Of a stretch of DNA of 64,000 nt, positions 11,864-22,508 are shown piece by piece. The DNA comes from Actinostola sp. cb2023 (taxonomy: Eukaryota > Cnidaria > Anthozoa > Actiniaria > Actinostolidae), in assembly GCA_033675265.1 (NCBI GenBank), contig JAUJYZ010000722.1, positions 124,001 to 188,000 on the forward strand, in the 5' to 3' direction. The notes beneath the pieces were generated by a model. It saw only the letters and a list, made by a program, of their open reading frames with translations, made no database searches and had not been told where the DNA came from. The first letter of the stretch is position 1. Each line of letters starts with the position of its first letter. The position numbers and the translations under genes were made by a program.

Positions 11864-12824
11864 TATGTTAATATATATTTTAGCTCTGACCAGTTGGGTG
11901 GGTAAAATATGAAAATTCGCGGCAAATAATATATTGACAATAATACGAGGAAAGGAGACCGCGTAGCACTTGCGAAACGGAGTAAAAGTAGCATTTATGA
12001 CTGCACCTGTGCACATAGCGAAACTCGTAAAAAATAATAGTCATCTGGTATTTGTTTTATTTTCAGCGATCTGACTAAGTCTACCTCGTTGTGGAATTTG
12101 TAAGTGGATATAATTGTGTTGAGAATGGGTTCTTGATATAAGCTGGTACATGGTCGTTATTCATCACGTGCTGCTTGAACTCAGAACCAAGAGTGAATTC
12201 AGCACTCAACTGAACTCAACCATTACCTAATGCAAACTGCTCTCGGTCTGTGGAAAGTGTTGGAATACTGGGTTCGAGTGTTTTGATTGGCTGAAGTAGT
12301 AACAAGTAATAGTAGTCAATACAGTCCTTAAATTAGAGATAATATTGTCAAGATTTAATAATAATAATAATAATAATTTAAATCTTGAAAAAGCGCATTA
12401 CATATAAATCTCAATGCTCTTTACAAGTGAGTAAGAAAATATAGAAGTGCTATCTCAATAGTAACAACACTCGTTCCCAGTCTTCCGATGTATTTGCCAC
12501 AGAACGGTTCGGCATGTTTAGTATATTTGCATATTCTGATAAATTATAAAAATACTTGGTTGATCAATGTACACCTATTTCAGCTATGTTACTCCTGCGA
12601 AAAGTGTAAAATGTGTGACCGTGAAGGATTATGTTGTTTCATTTGCAGCCATAAACGTCTTGTACTAAACAAGAACATTGTGGTAAGCAAATACAAGTGA
12701 CATTCAAAATGAGATGGCCGAATTTTATGTGGAAATGTCAGGGAAATTGGGTAGAAAACTCGGTTATGAATCTCCCATGATTCTCTGGGACGCACATTTG
12801 TGAGTCAAGGGTGACTAAATTAAC
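11864..12824. other. Intergenic with a short (TAA)n tract
   Basis: (TAA)n occurs at about 12357-12381. The 70-residue open frame at 12488-12700 has a Cys cluster (CYSCEKCKMCDREGLCCFIC) but no recognisable domain spacing, splice context or start context, so it is not called as a gene. Confidence 0.4.
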
Positions 12825-13060
12825 TGAATACTCCAGTTTCGCGTTGTTTAGAGATGACCGCTGTCCTTGACAAAAGACGCACTTGTACAGGCTTAGCCTC
12901 GATTCAGAAACCAGTCCGTGCAATTCAAAAATGTTTCTATTGTTTCATGTCAACATTTGTTCGTGTTCTTGTTGATATTTGTGAATAATTTACACTGACT
13001 CGAGGCTAATCCTGTACAAATGCGTCTGATGTCAAGAAGTACAGCGGTTTTACAACGGGA
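12825..13060. mobile_element. MITE family X copy 2
   Basis: It shares 'GAATACTCCAGTTTCG', 'CCTTGACAAAAGACGCAC' and 'GGCTTAGCCTCGATTCAG' with the copy at 6583. The right arm ('GAGGCTAATCCTGTACAAAT', 'GTACAGCGGTT') is degraded. It is clearly older than copy 1. Confidence 0.7.
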
Positions 13061-13403
13061 TCTGTGAGAACGCGAAAAAGGACTATTTTAAAAGTGTATA
13101 CAGCTGGGTGTATAAAACTTTCAGTAAGGTGCTATTTTTAAGAGTGATGAATATATTACCGCAAAGGACATTGGGACTTTCTCTTTATTGATTTATTCAT
13201 CAGTAGATATTTTAACAACATGCATTTTCAAATGGCCGAATAGTTCCAAATGATTGCTATTCAACGCTCGTGGGATAACTTCTCAAGTACCACGGATAAA
13301 TTAATTAATTAGGAGATTCTCAAAGTTCTTTGCGGTCGTCAGTTTCTTGCTTGTTGCTTTCGGCCCGGACAACGATATTTGGAATAGGTGTATATAGTAG
13401 AGG

Positions 13404-14765
13404 CAGAGGAGGTCTGAATAGTATCCCAGAATGCATTGCGTTTCATATTATATTATCGTTTTTACGTGACGTCATCACTTTATCACAACCGGCAAGACGA
13501 CAAGAAGTAATGGCGGCGTTTAGGCCTATTGCTGGATATTCAGCGCCTGTCTTCGATGATATTCGGTTATTATACGTTCACTGCGTATCAAAAGAAGAGT
13601 TCTCGGTTTCCGTAACCGGCCTGGAAGGGCTTGAAGCTGTTTTTAGGATGGTTCACATCAGTTTTATCGACAAATTCAGCGAGAAACGTGTTGCGTTGGT
13701 CCCTTGCTCGACAACAGACCACAAGCCGCTTTTTCAGTATATCACCGTCCTGAATTCCTGAAAATTTGAATAACAATAGTTCATATTGTTGTATGCCTCG
13801 TTCTACAAAGAGTTCTTGATTTGAATAACAAAGGTTTTTCAGGATAGTGATATACTGAGAAAGAGCCGGGACTCTCTTCAAAGGTGTTCGCAGCCCAGCG
13901 CTTGTTCGCCTAACAACATCGTAACAGTTTATGTCGAGATGCACCAGTGCTTGTCCTCTTCGCGCGTTTCTCTTTGGGTTTATGTGGCGTATTGCCCGTA
14001 CTAGAGCAGATTTCGAATGACTGTGAAAAATGTACGGCACGGACATGCCATGCCGTGACCGTGATGATTTAGGATTTCGAATGAATTCGTGCCGTGACCG
14101 TGCCGTGCCGTGCGCCGTGGTTTTTCACAGTCATACGAAATCTGCTCTAACATACGTTCGCTTTGAGCTTTCATCCATAATTCTGAAAAAGTAAAAGTTT
14201 AAATTAGTTACTGCCTTTTAGCGTATCTATTAGAACACAAGTTTTCAGCAACGAAAGAGTTGTTTTGTCACATGCCGTGACGCGTTGTCACGAATGCTTC
14301 AGAGCAATGAAATACGACCACAAGTGTCAAAAAATGTCTAACTTCGGAGCCAGTAAAACTATCTAAAACGTGGAGTAACTTTGAGTAATTTTATATACAA
14401 ACGTTCTCCAAGCCTTACAGTACGATAACGTGTTATTAAAATATAAAATACTCATGTCAGTAATAAGAATAAAGCGGTTTTTGGTGAGCGCCTATCACTC
14501 AAATTTTCAAAGCGTAGTGAATACCCTTCGTAAGCTACTGATTTTTTCAAAAGACAGCGAGAAAATCATGAGATAAAGTCTTAAGGGAAGTAGTATTAAT
14601 GCACTGGAAACATGTAATACAAATCTTACCTTCATTGCTGGCGATATTGCTAATAAAATCTTGCTTGTAAAACACTAACAAATCACATTCTTGAAGACTG
14701 GAAGCGTGAACTTAACAACATTTCTCCCGCAATGCATTCTGGGATACTATTCAGACCTCCTCTGT
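13404..14765. mobile_element. 1.36-kb TIR element
   Basis: Left 'GGAGGTCTGAATAGTATCCC' plus 'AGAATGCATTGCG' is matched by 'CGCAATGCATTCTGGGATAC' plus 'TATTCAGACCTCC' on the right, giving TIRs of ~35 bp. Overlapping open frames of 143 (+) and 152 (-) residues in the left third have no recognisable motif. A smaller MITE is nested inside. No TSD was settled by eye. Confidence 0.7.
14002..14149. mobile_element. 148-bp MITE nested in the 1.36-kb element
   Basis: 'TAGAGCAGATTTCG' then 'TGACTGTGAAAAA' at the left faces 'TTTTTCACAGTCAT' then 'CGAAATCTGCTCTA' at the right. The centre is a short run of 'GTGCCGTG' and 'GCACGG' repeats. Confidence 0.8.
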
Positions 14766-14800
14766 AGTAGAGGGGTATTCTAAAGTTGCTCCTCGACCTA

Positions 14801-14945
14801 GAGTGCAAACCATATGTCCGTGAAATAGAACTATTACTAAATAGTACTAAATAGCGTCATCTTCATTGTTTTCTATTCTTTCATCAGTGCTATTTAGTAC
14901 TAATTATAGTTAGTACTGTTTGACGGACATATGGTTTGTACTCTA
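14801..14945. mobile_element. Small palindromic repeat
   Basis: 'GAGTGCAAACCATATGTCCG' at the left faces 'CGGACATATGGTTTGTACTC' at the right. 'CTATTTAGTACTA' pairs occur further in. About 145 bp, probably a MITE. Confidence 0.6.
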
Positions 14946-15066
14946 AGAAAAACTCTTGCTCATTGTATTAAGCTCCTTATATAGTGATTCCAATAAACCT
15001 GCACACTACTAATTAGCTGTCAGTGTTTATTACATCCAAAGAAACAAAAGAAAACAAAAGAGTTAG

Positions 15067-15070
15067 CCCA

Positions 15071-15108
<38 letters not shown>

Positions 15109-15441
15109 AGGGTTATCAGTGACGGGGAGGTGCGAAGACCTTTTTGGGTTTGAAATTCACGGCTTGGGACTTTTTTTGGATTATCAATTTTCTGGTGGAC
15201 TTTTTTTGATATAAAGATTTTGGCAAGGACTTTTTAGGGGGTTGATAAAAATGATATCCTGCCATTCTCGATTTTATGCTGAGAAAAATTGGACTTTTGG
15301 GGGGTTAAGAGTTTGGGCCGTTGGACTTTTTTGGGGTCTTGTTTTTGCGTAATGGACTTTTTTGGGGTTAAAAAGTTTGGCCTCATTCGCACCTCCCCGT
15401 CACTTATACCCCTGAGTACCCCCCCCCCCCCCCCCCCTGGG
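15067..15441. mobile_element. G-tract-ended inverted-repeat element
   Basis: It opens CCCA followed by 34 G (15071-15104) and 'ACTCAGGGTTATCAGTGACG', and closes with 'CCTGAGTA', 19 C (15419-15437) and TGGG. The inner arms are 'GTGACGGGGAGGTGCGAA' and 'TTCGCACCTCCCCGTCAC'. The ~230-bp core is a degenerate repeat of 'GGACTTTTTTGGGGTTAAA'. An open frame through the G tract is a poly-Gly artefact. Tract lengths in an assembly are unreliable. Confidence 0.75.
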
Positions 15442-15616
15442 AGAGTGAGTGTCTAATAGTGTGTGTCGGTGTAGTTAGTAATGCACAGGTTTATTGGAAT
15501 CATGCCAATCTAAACGTTAGCGACTCGTGATCAGTGTGCCTTTGTTTTCAATTTCAGGCATCCACCGACAGTGCTGACCCTACCCTTATCTGCGTGAACG
15601 AAAAAAACAGTCTACT

Positions 15617-16276
15617 TTAAGGCCTGGTTCAAAAAGGCAACTTGGAAAATCACATTTCTTGTAATAACTCGCTGCTCTAATTTACTTAGGCACTCATATT
15701 TAGGCATAAGGTTATATACAAGATTTGAGACAATTTAGATCTAACAATTGTGACGTCATGTGGTCACGTGACCTTATGGAGGAAAATATAGTTTTTCTTA
15801 AATGCGGTCGCGAATTCAATTCACAATGAAATACCTTTTACGTAATAGCGTTAAGGATAACCAGTTAAACAAGATAGCGTTTAGAAAACCTCGGAATTAT
15901 ATATAGTTTAAGAGAAAACTACAGAAATATAATCTGATGAAATGGTCACGTGACCTCTTTTCCGAAATATTCTCCTTGCAAAAAGCGGGAGACAGGTTTT
16001 CTAAACGAGGGTTAATAGATGATCATAAACGTGATTATACACAACTATTTGCTTTCACTTTCCTCTTAAACTGGCGACCGCATTTTATATTTTGTTTTCA
16101 AAATTCTTTGTCACGTGGTTAACCACGTGATACGCTATTTTGGATTTCATTCACTTAAATGAGTAAAGGATATAAAACTCTCAAGCTGTGCCAAGTTTTG
16201 TGATGTTTAGTCAAAATGATTAGACATTATAATTTTTTTCGTTTTTCTGCTATTTAAGGCTTGAACCAGGCCTTAA
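15617..16276. mobile_element. CACGTG-bearing MITE, family Z copy 2
   Basis: Ends are 'TTAAGGCCTGGTTCAA' and 'TTGAACCAGGCCTTAA'; the right flank continues 'GTATCTTGAGTAC' as in copies 1 and 3. The interior has 'TGGTCACGTGACC' near 15760 and 15945 and CACGTGGTTAACCACGTG near 16112, with loosely complementary arms. No coding sequence. Confidence 0.75.
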
Positions 16277-16413
16277 GTATCTTGAGTACCACTAAATGTA
16301 GTGACGTAATAAGAATAATAGCAATACATAGTAAAGATATTCAAAGCATATACCAAACGTGTTATTGTATTGTCTTGCGACAGACTATCAGGGACCGCGG
16401 AGCACCCTGGGAA

Positions 16414-16600
16414 GTGTGTGTGTGTGTGTGTACTCTCACCTTGTAGCGCATGGTTATTGGGATCAAAAAAGTGAAGCAACATAACCAATTAGGATATCGT
16501 CACCGTATGACGATATGGTTATTGGTATTCAAAAAGTGAAACAACATAACTAGGGTACTCTCACCGTTTAGCGCATGGTTATTGGTTACTAAGTTGCATT
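16414..16600. repeat. (GT)n and a ~65-bp three-unit repeat
   Basis: (GT)n at 16414-16431 is followed by three diverged units containing 'GCATGGTTATTGG' and 'AAAAAGTGAAGCAACATAAC' (starts near 16430, 16495 and 16556). Confidence 0.7.
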
Positions 16601-17785
16601 TGGATAAGGTCAATGTTTTTTAATGCCGATGTATATATGTACGATTTTTCTAGAAAGTCAATGACTGAGTGGAAAATCACAGAGCAACTAAATACCCATT
16701 GCAGATACTATAGTCTTTATTCGGTTCTACCTAAAAAATGTACATTAAGGTTTACAAGACTCTAAAATAGAAATAGAAATATATATTATAATTATATATA
16801 AGAAATAAGTAAGATGAGGCTTTAATTCCTCTTGTCAACCTAACAAGATCTGATAAAAGCAAAGATAGTAAAAGAGAAACAAACAAAACGGTAGACGCAG
16901 TGCGGGGTAATACACTGGTCTAGTCACAAGTCTTGTAAAGGATCTTTTATTCCTTCATCTGTCACTAACGACTGTCAACATACAATTCCACTGAAGTATC
17001 AACTCAACTGACTAGTATTACAAGCATACGGTGATTTCTCTCCAGTAGCTACAAATAACGTAATATGATCTAACTAATAAAAACAACAATCCTATTGGCC
17101 AGTAAGTAAGAGTAAGTGACCGTCACACTAATGTCATGAGATCAACAACGCTTCATCGCACCCTGCCAACCCTTGGTCACGTTAGCAGGCTATGATGATA
17201 GCGTGCAAACAGTGAAATCCATTAATTATGAAAAGGGTAACTGTTTGTAATGACTAGCATGCGAGTTTACTGGAAAAGCAGTTCACGTAAGGGATCCGTG
17301 CTACGTTAAACTAGTATTTAGCTTGGCGTTACATAGAACATGAAGGCCACGTACCAGGCAAGATAAATCCTTAAATGAACCGTCCTTACAGCTACATTTA
17401 TATATATGACTTTACAATCACCTTAGTCAAAACTATTCCAGGTGGTCAAACTTAGTACATGGTACCTGTGAGTGACCGGGAGTGTCTACCACCCGCAGTG
17501 TGCTAACACTGAGTTCAGATGTTTTGTAAAATCATAAACTTTAAGATAAGAATTACTGACTAATTAAACTGTACGATAATAAATTCGGACTAAACAAAAC
17601 TGAAGTAAATATGTTTTAAAACAGCAAATTACGGTTGATATAATGAGGTACCAATAAGTAGATCAACAACCAACAACCATAATTTGTGCCCCATGACACT
17701 AGCAGAAAAGTAACATTCAAGAACATTATGTTCAGAGAGTTTGATGGTAAGAAAAATCATGGCAATAATATCAACAAACAACTCC

Positions 17786-17791
<6 letters not shown>
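16601..17791. other. Intergenic, no feature seen
   Basis: Unique-looking sequence without supported genes. Short open frames are not distinguishable from chance. Confidence 0.4.
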
Positions 17792-17822
<31 letters not shown>

Positions 17823-17850
17823 CCCACACACACACACACACACACATACA
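17792..17850. repeat. Poly-C and (CA)n tract
   Basis: 28 C at 17792-17819, T, CCCCC, then about 11 CA units. Reading frames through it (poly-Pro or poly-Gly) are artefacts. Nothing else was seen from here to 18324. Confidence 0.9.
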
Positions 17851-18324
17851 CACGCAAAAACACACTACATTACACCAATAAAAGGTTTTATTGGTCAACA
17901 TTTATTTCCACATATAAATACATGTACAAACTTACAAAAACAATTATAGTTAGTGCTGGAATTGTGCCTAGAAAAAATGTTGAGCTTAATCTTATGTTAA
18001 TCATTCTTGATGACTATGCATAACATCAACATACCATAATGACTCGATCCATAATGACATTAAAAATACCTTATATTTCATACTTTTCAAGTTGATTGTG
18101 TCTATCATACTGCATGCCGGGCTCTGTACGTTCTTTGGATTTTTAATGAATGCAGTAGTACTCTATAGGGAAATTGATATATTATCTAACTTACTAGTGT
18201 TTGCAGCTAAATTGCAAATGAAACATGATCAATAAATTTTGCACTTCAGGATGCTAACTGACCAATTTCAAAACAGACTATGTTATTTGGGCCAAGATAA
18301 TTCCACAGCATAAGAACATCAACT

Positions 18325-18444
18325 TTGGTTAATCATTATTGAGTAGGTGATGATAGGTAATTGTATAAGGTTGACACTCTGTCATTGAAGACAGCTAGCT
18401 AGCGTACTTTGACCTCAGTCATACTCTCGTTGTGCTGAGAACAA
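18325..18444 (+). repeat. Left 120-bp direct repeat (A1) of the retrotransposon
   Basis: Begins 'TTGGTTAATCATTATTG' and ends 'GTGCTGAGAACAA'. It differs from the right copy only in 'AGCTAGCTAGCG' versus 'AGCTAGCTAACG'. It lies 51 bp upstream of the gag ATG, so it probably carries the promoter or the 5' UTR. Confidence 0.9.
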
Positions 18445-18495
18445 CTTCTCGATTTGCTTAAATCACGCTCTCCTTGTTCACATGCAAAAAAAATC

Positions 18496-19452
18496 ATGGC
18501 TGAAGCTCCTCGACGTTCTGCTCGAAATCCAAAGCCGAAGTCAGACCCCGACTTCGTCTATACCGCACGGCAAATCGCCGAAATCGAAAGGCAGGTAGAA
18601 GAATCACTAGAATCCTTACAGACTCCATTGTCTTTAACTACAAGAGCGACGCCCACACACACAATGACTGCCTTCGCGCATACGGCCCCGGCACCATTAG
18701 TTAAGCAAGAATCAAGTCCAACTTCCTACAAAACACGATTGGTTGAGGCGGAGAGAGACAAATTAGCCCTTGAACTCGAACTTCTTAAACTCAAGAGCTC
18801 GATCGCCCTGGGCAACCAAGGCTGCGAAGGGGCGGATTTCTCCACACAGCCCAAGAAACAAGGCAGGAACAAGAAAACGATCGACTGGCCGCAAGAATTC
18901 TGTTCAGGTGCCAGCACAATCGAATTCGAGAAACTGGAAATGTCGGACTTTGTAGCAGGGTACTTAGTGATGATTAAGACGTACGAGTCCCAGCTCAAGG
19001 AAGACATGCTCCTAATTATCGAATTGTTGATGCTAAAAGCGTCTAGTTATTCATGGAAAAGCGTGCGCGGATTTTATGCCCACATCGCCAGACAAGTCGA
19101 ATTGTGCCGCTTGGAATTTAAAGATCACGGTGTCATTCGCGACTCAGCGACAACCTACTTCAAGCACTCTGATCTGCGTTCAAATCCGCAACAGCGGGAA
19201 ACAACAAAGCAGAACAACCAAGGTTGGCAAGGATTAGGCGTGTCTGGGTCTGCCAGCGAAAAGTCAGCTTCCTCCAAGGCTTGTCGTCAGTGGAATTACA
19301 CCGGTACATGCAAGTGTGATTCGGCATCAATTTCGTATTCGGGTCATCACAAATGTAGAGTTTGTTCAAAAGAGCATCCAATGTTGCATTGCTCTAAGAG
19401 ACGCTCGGAAATTCCAGACATCACTCAGTTCCAAAACAACGACTCGTCCTGA
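18496..19452 (+). CDS. Gag-like protein of the DIRS/Ngaro element
   Basis: 318 residues from the first ATG of the frame; upstream codons are open but lack ATG. The N-terminal third is basic and low complexity ('RRSARNPKPKSD'). A helical, Leu/Glu-rich stretch follows ('DKLALELELLKLK'). The middle has a conserved-looking block around 'FEKLEMSDFVAGYLVMIK', and the C terminus has a Cys/His knuckle: CRQWNYTGTCKC, then HKCRVCSKEHPMLHC. This C..W(F)N.G.C...H.C..C...HP...C layout is typical of the DIRS/Ngaro ORF1 nucleic-acid-binding tail. It probably packages element RNA. The stop is TGA followed by CTA, and the RT ORF continues in the same frame, so part of the product may be a Gag-RT fusion by readthrough. 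Identification rests on the knuckle and the neighbours. Confidence 0.8.
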   Translation: MAEAPRRSARNPKPKSDPDFVYTARQIAEIERQVEESLESLQTPLSLTTRATPTHTMTAFAHTAPAPLVKQESSPTSYKTRLVEAERDKLALELELLKLKSSIALGNQGCEGADFSTQPKKQGRNKKTIDWPQEFCSGASTIEFEKLEMSDFVAGYLVMIKTYESQLKEDMLLIIELLMLKASSYSWKSVRGFYAHIARQVELCRLEFKDHGVIRDSATTYFKHSDLRSNPQQRETTKQNNQGWQGLGVSGSASEKSASSKACRQWNYTGTCKCDSASISYSGHHKCRVCSKEHPMLHCSKRRSEIPDITQFQNNDSS

Positions 19453-19482
19453 CTACATGATGGAACAGATGCATCTTCGATT

Positions 19483-21225
19483 TTGACCACGGAACTATCC
19501 ACGGATTCTCGCTCAACGGACACCCTATTAACTACGACAGCTAATTTTCAAACAACAGCGATTGTTCAACACATGTTGGTTTCTAAAACAGGTTTTCCCA
19601 ATGCATACGGTGCACGACTGCCCGTAAAAACGAATCTAAATGTAGCAGCTTGGGATTTTTATCTAAAGGACTATCACGATCAACACGTAGCAGTTTTCTC
19701 GCGCTATGGTTGGCCCATCAGTTACAAGGCGGATAAGTTACCATCTTCAACAATCAAGAACCACCCGTCTGCTGAACAGTTTTATGAACATGTCGAACAT
19801 TACATTAACACTGAACTAAGTTATCAAGCCATCGCCGGACCTTTCAAAGAAAATCCTCTGAATCAGCCTTTGATTTGTTGTCCTCTTCAAACGGTACCTA
19901 AACGGGGTTCTACAAAGCGTAGAGTAGTAATGGATCTGAGTTTTCCCAATAACGAATCTGTTAACAGTGGAATTCCCAACAACGCTTATTTGAACGATTC
20001 TTACAAACTTCGACTCTCTGGTATTGATAGGTTGTGTCAATTTATTTTACAACATGGACGGGGTTGTCTCATCTACAAAAAGGACCTCCGGCGAGCCTAC
20101 AGACAACTCCCAATTGATCCCAAGGATTATAATCTACTGGGATTCGTTTTTAATGGAGCGTATTATTTTGATCTTCGATGCCCTTTTGGCTTACGGTCCA
20201 GCGCCATGATTTGTCAACGAACAACTTCGGCAGTGATTCATATTTTGACACAATTCGGATTTACTGCAGATGTTTACTTGGATGACTTTTATGGCGCCGA
20301 GGAGTCTACACGCTCAACAGAAGCTTATAACACTCTTCAATCTTTGTTCGATCAACTCGGTTTGCAGTCATCACCGGAAAAGGACTGTTTCCCTTCTACG
20401 AATATGGTATGTTTAGGGATCGAAGTCGATACCGTAAATTTCTCTCTTAGCGTACCACAGGAACGGGTAGATGATTTGCTACAAGAGCTAGACACTTGGA
20501 AATCAAAAGCCCTCTATAGTGTCAAAAACTTACAATCTTTATTAGGAAAGTTATTGTTCGTGACAGCTTGTGTTCAATCGGGGCGTATTTTTATGTCTCG
20601 TTTGTTGAATAACTTGTGTGCATTTCCTTCAAGCCAACGTAAAATCGCAGTTACGCAAGCGATGAAAGCGGACATTGACTGGTGGTTAACCTTTCTTCCA
20701 CAATTTAATGGCACCTCAATTATCAAATCTCCTACTTGGAATTATGAAGACTTACATTTTACTACTGACTCATGTTTGCAAGGCGGAGGAGCCACCTGTT
20801 TGGATCAGTGTATGCAATTTCGTCTCCCACAAGAAGTTATCAATGATGCCAAACATATTTCAGCGATGGAGCTTTATGTCATCGTGGTGGCAGCACGGGT
20901 TTGGGCCTCGGTTTTGGCACACCGACGTGTGTTAGTTTCCTGCGATAACCAGGCAGCAGTAATCACCATTAACTCAGGAGCTGCCAGGGACATGTTTATG
21001 CAACGTTGTCTACGTCAACTCTGGTTAACAGCGTCTCTACATGACTTTGAACTTCGAGCTTCACATATTCCAGGCGTGCACAATTCACTTGCCGACGCGT
21101 TGAGCAGATGGAACAATGACTCTAGATACCAGGAAGATTTCTATGCAGAGTGCGCAAAGCTCGATCTTCAGTATAATTTTATCCACGTCCCCACTGACAT
21201 ATTTAAATTTCAGGTAGAATATTAA
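19483..21225 (+). CDS. Reverse transcriptase-RNase H of the DIRS/Ngaro element
   Basis: Open for 581 codons. RT motifs: 'VPKRGSTKRRVVMDLS' (about residues 138-153), motif A 'KKDLRRAYRQLP' with Asp201, 'CPFGLRSSAMICQR' (233-246), and the YLDD box (265-268). The RNase H domain follows, with acidic residues Asp429 (TTDSCL), Glu463 (SAMELY), Asp488 (SCDNQAA) and Asp538 (ADALSRW), so all four catalytic positions are present. It would copy the element RNA into DNA. No in-frame ATG lies at the start of the frame. It is continuous, without frame change, with the gag frame across one TGA at 19450-19452, so readthrough or internal initiation is needed. A splice-donor-like CAG|GTAGAA occurs at 21211-21219 and an acceptor-like TTCTTAG at 21284-21290; joining them would not put the recombinase in frame with RT. 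Confidence 0.9.
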   Translation: MTTELSTDSRSTDTLLTTTANFQTTAIVQHMLVSKTGFPNAYGARLPVKTNLNVAAWDFYLKDYHDQHVAVFSRYGWPISYKADKLPSSTIKNHPSAEQFYEHVEHYINTELSYQAIAGPFKENPLNQPLICCPLQTVPKRGSTKRRVVMDLSFPNNESVNSGIPNNAYLNDSYKLRLSGIDRLCQFILQHGRGCLIYKKDLRRAYRQLPIDPKDYNLLGFVFNGAYYFDLRCPFGLRSSAMICQRTTSAVIHILTQFGFTADVYLDDFYGAEESTRSTEAYNTLQSLFDQLGLQSSPEKDCFPSTNMVCLGIEVDTVNFSLSVPQERVDDLLQELDTWKSKALYSVKNLQSLLGKLLFVTACVQSGRIFMSRLLNNLCAFPSSQRKIAVTQAMKADIDWWLTFLPQFNGTSIIKSPTWNYEDLHFTTDSCLQGGGATCLDQCMQFRLPQEVINDAKHISAMELYVIVVAARVWASVLAHRRVLVSCDNQAAVITINSGAARDMFMQRCLRQLWLTASLHDFELRASHIPGVHNSLADALSRWNNDSRYQEDFYAECAKLDLQYNFIHVPTDIFKFQVEY

Positions 21226-21295
21226 TAAGCATGATTAATTTATCTAACCTAGGTTGTTTTGTTCTTTTCTCTTTTTTGTCTTGTTCTTAGGAGGA

Positions 21296-22320
21296 ATGGA
21301 GTCAGTACTGGATAGATTGCGCTATCAACTTATTCATCTGGCTTTCGCGGAGTCCACGCATACAAACAGAAAATCGCATCTTAAAACGTATCTTAAGTTT
21401 TGTGCAGATTACAGCTACAGCTCATTTCCAGTGCTACCCGCTGGTCGCTTCGCGCTATGTCGTTTTTTTTAGCACACCTCGGTAGGAAATATGGTACTAT
21501 TCAAAATCATTTTGCTAGTTTAAAGCATTTTCACCAATTTTATGGTTTCGAATTGGGATGGGAAAAAGATTATTATCTCTCTTTGACCCTTCAAGGTCTT
21601 AAACGTTATTTAAGTACCTATGTTAATAGAAAATATGCAATCACTCCCGTCATGTTGACAAATATGGGGGCGTTTTTTGACCTGAGCATTCCGCTTCATG
21701 CGGCGATGTGGTCTCTTTTTCTTGTCGCTTTCTTTTCTTTCTTGCGCAAGTCTAACTTAGTCGTTAGTAACACTTTAGATTCAAATAAGGTTCTCCGTGG
21801 CTCGGATTTAGTGTTCACTGAGAACGGGGCTCGCTTGTGTATCAGGGAAACTAAGACCATTCAACATCAACAACGTACGCTCTCCATTCCTATCCCTAGT
21901 ATTCCGGGTTCTGCATTGTGTCCGATTGCAGCGTTACGTAATCATCTACAGTTGAATCTAGTTGCTCCACACGAACCACTTTTTTCAGTATATTCAATTA
22001 GTGATAGGTTATCTCGCCCTGTTACGTATTCACAATTCTCTAGTTTCCTCAAGCAGGCCATAGTAGCCCTCGGCGAAGATCCCAGTCACTTTTCTCCGCA
22101 TAGTTTTAGACGTGGAGGCGCATCTTTTGCCTTTGATTCCGAGCTCCCAGCCGAGCTAATTAAGATGCAAGGCGACTGGCGCAGCAACGCATATTTAGTT
22201 TATCTCGAGTTGACAGATACTCAAAAACAAGAAGCCGTTACTGAAGACAATGGCGCAAAATATCCGCCAACAAGGATTCTAGTATATATATTCTTTAGTT
22301 ATTTACAAGTTGTATCTTAA
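21296..22320 (+). CDS. Tyrosine recombinase of the DIRS/Ngaro element (frame shift at T8)
   Basis: The start is ATG 21296 ('MESVLDRLRYQL'). This frame runs to a TAG at 21470-21472, which sits directly at the end of eight T (21463-21470). The rest of the protein continues in the -1 frame to 22320. The second part shows a core-binding-like region ('YGTIQNHFASLKHFHQFYG') and the catalytic domain: Arg in 'FFSFLRKSNL', Lys in 'CIRETKTIQ', HSFR in 'SPHSFRRGGASFA', Trp in 'MQGDWRSNAYLVYLE', and a Tyr in the same segment as the nucleophile. This enzyme integrates the circular cDNA without a DDE integrase. The break is either a one-T deletion (nine T would restore frame), an assembly error in a homopolymer, or a programmed -1 frameshift on U UUU UUU. 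Sequence alone cannot decide. Confidence 0.85.
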
Positions 22321-22508
22321 CTTTTCATAGTTCTTGTTTAAATACCTTTTGTTTTACCCTTTTCTACCCCCACATACAATATCCCCTTGGGTTTGGGCGC
22401 TGGAGTTTTATTGTCTTTCAGTCATTAAGTCTACAGTTGTATAGCGAGAACAATAAAGCTCCAAATTTATCCCAACTCCACTCTTGTATGTGTCTAGGGT
22501 AAAAACAA

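Noticed and set aside
12488..12700. Cys-rich 70-residue frame
   Set aside because: The Cys spacing matches no zinc-binding domain I recognise, and there is no splice or promoter support.
13330..14046. Overlapping 143- and 152-residue open frames on opposite strands
   Set aside because: They lie inside a TIR element, show no transposase or other motif, and overlap each other antisense. Kept only as a comment.
15023..15214. Open frame with a poly-Gly stretch
   Set aside because: Generated by the 34-G tract in the terminal repeat of an element.
17629..17949. Overlapping frames with poly-Gly and poly-Pro plus His-Thr repeats
   Set aside because: Produced by the poly-C and (CA)n tracts.
18770..19007. 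Frames antisense or offset within the gag region
   Set aside because: Shadows of the gag-like CDS.
21214..21290. Intron joining RT-RNase H to the recombinase
   Set aside because: Donor-like and acceptor-like sites exist, but splicing them puts the recombinase in the wrong frame. Separate initiation at ATG 21296 fits better.
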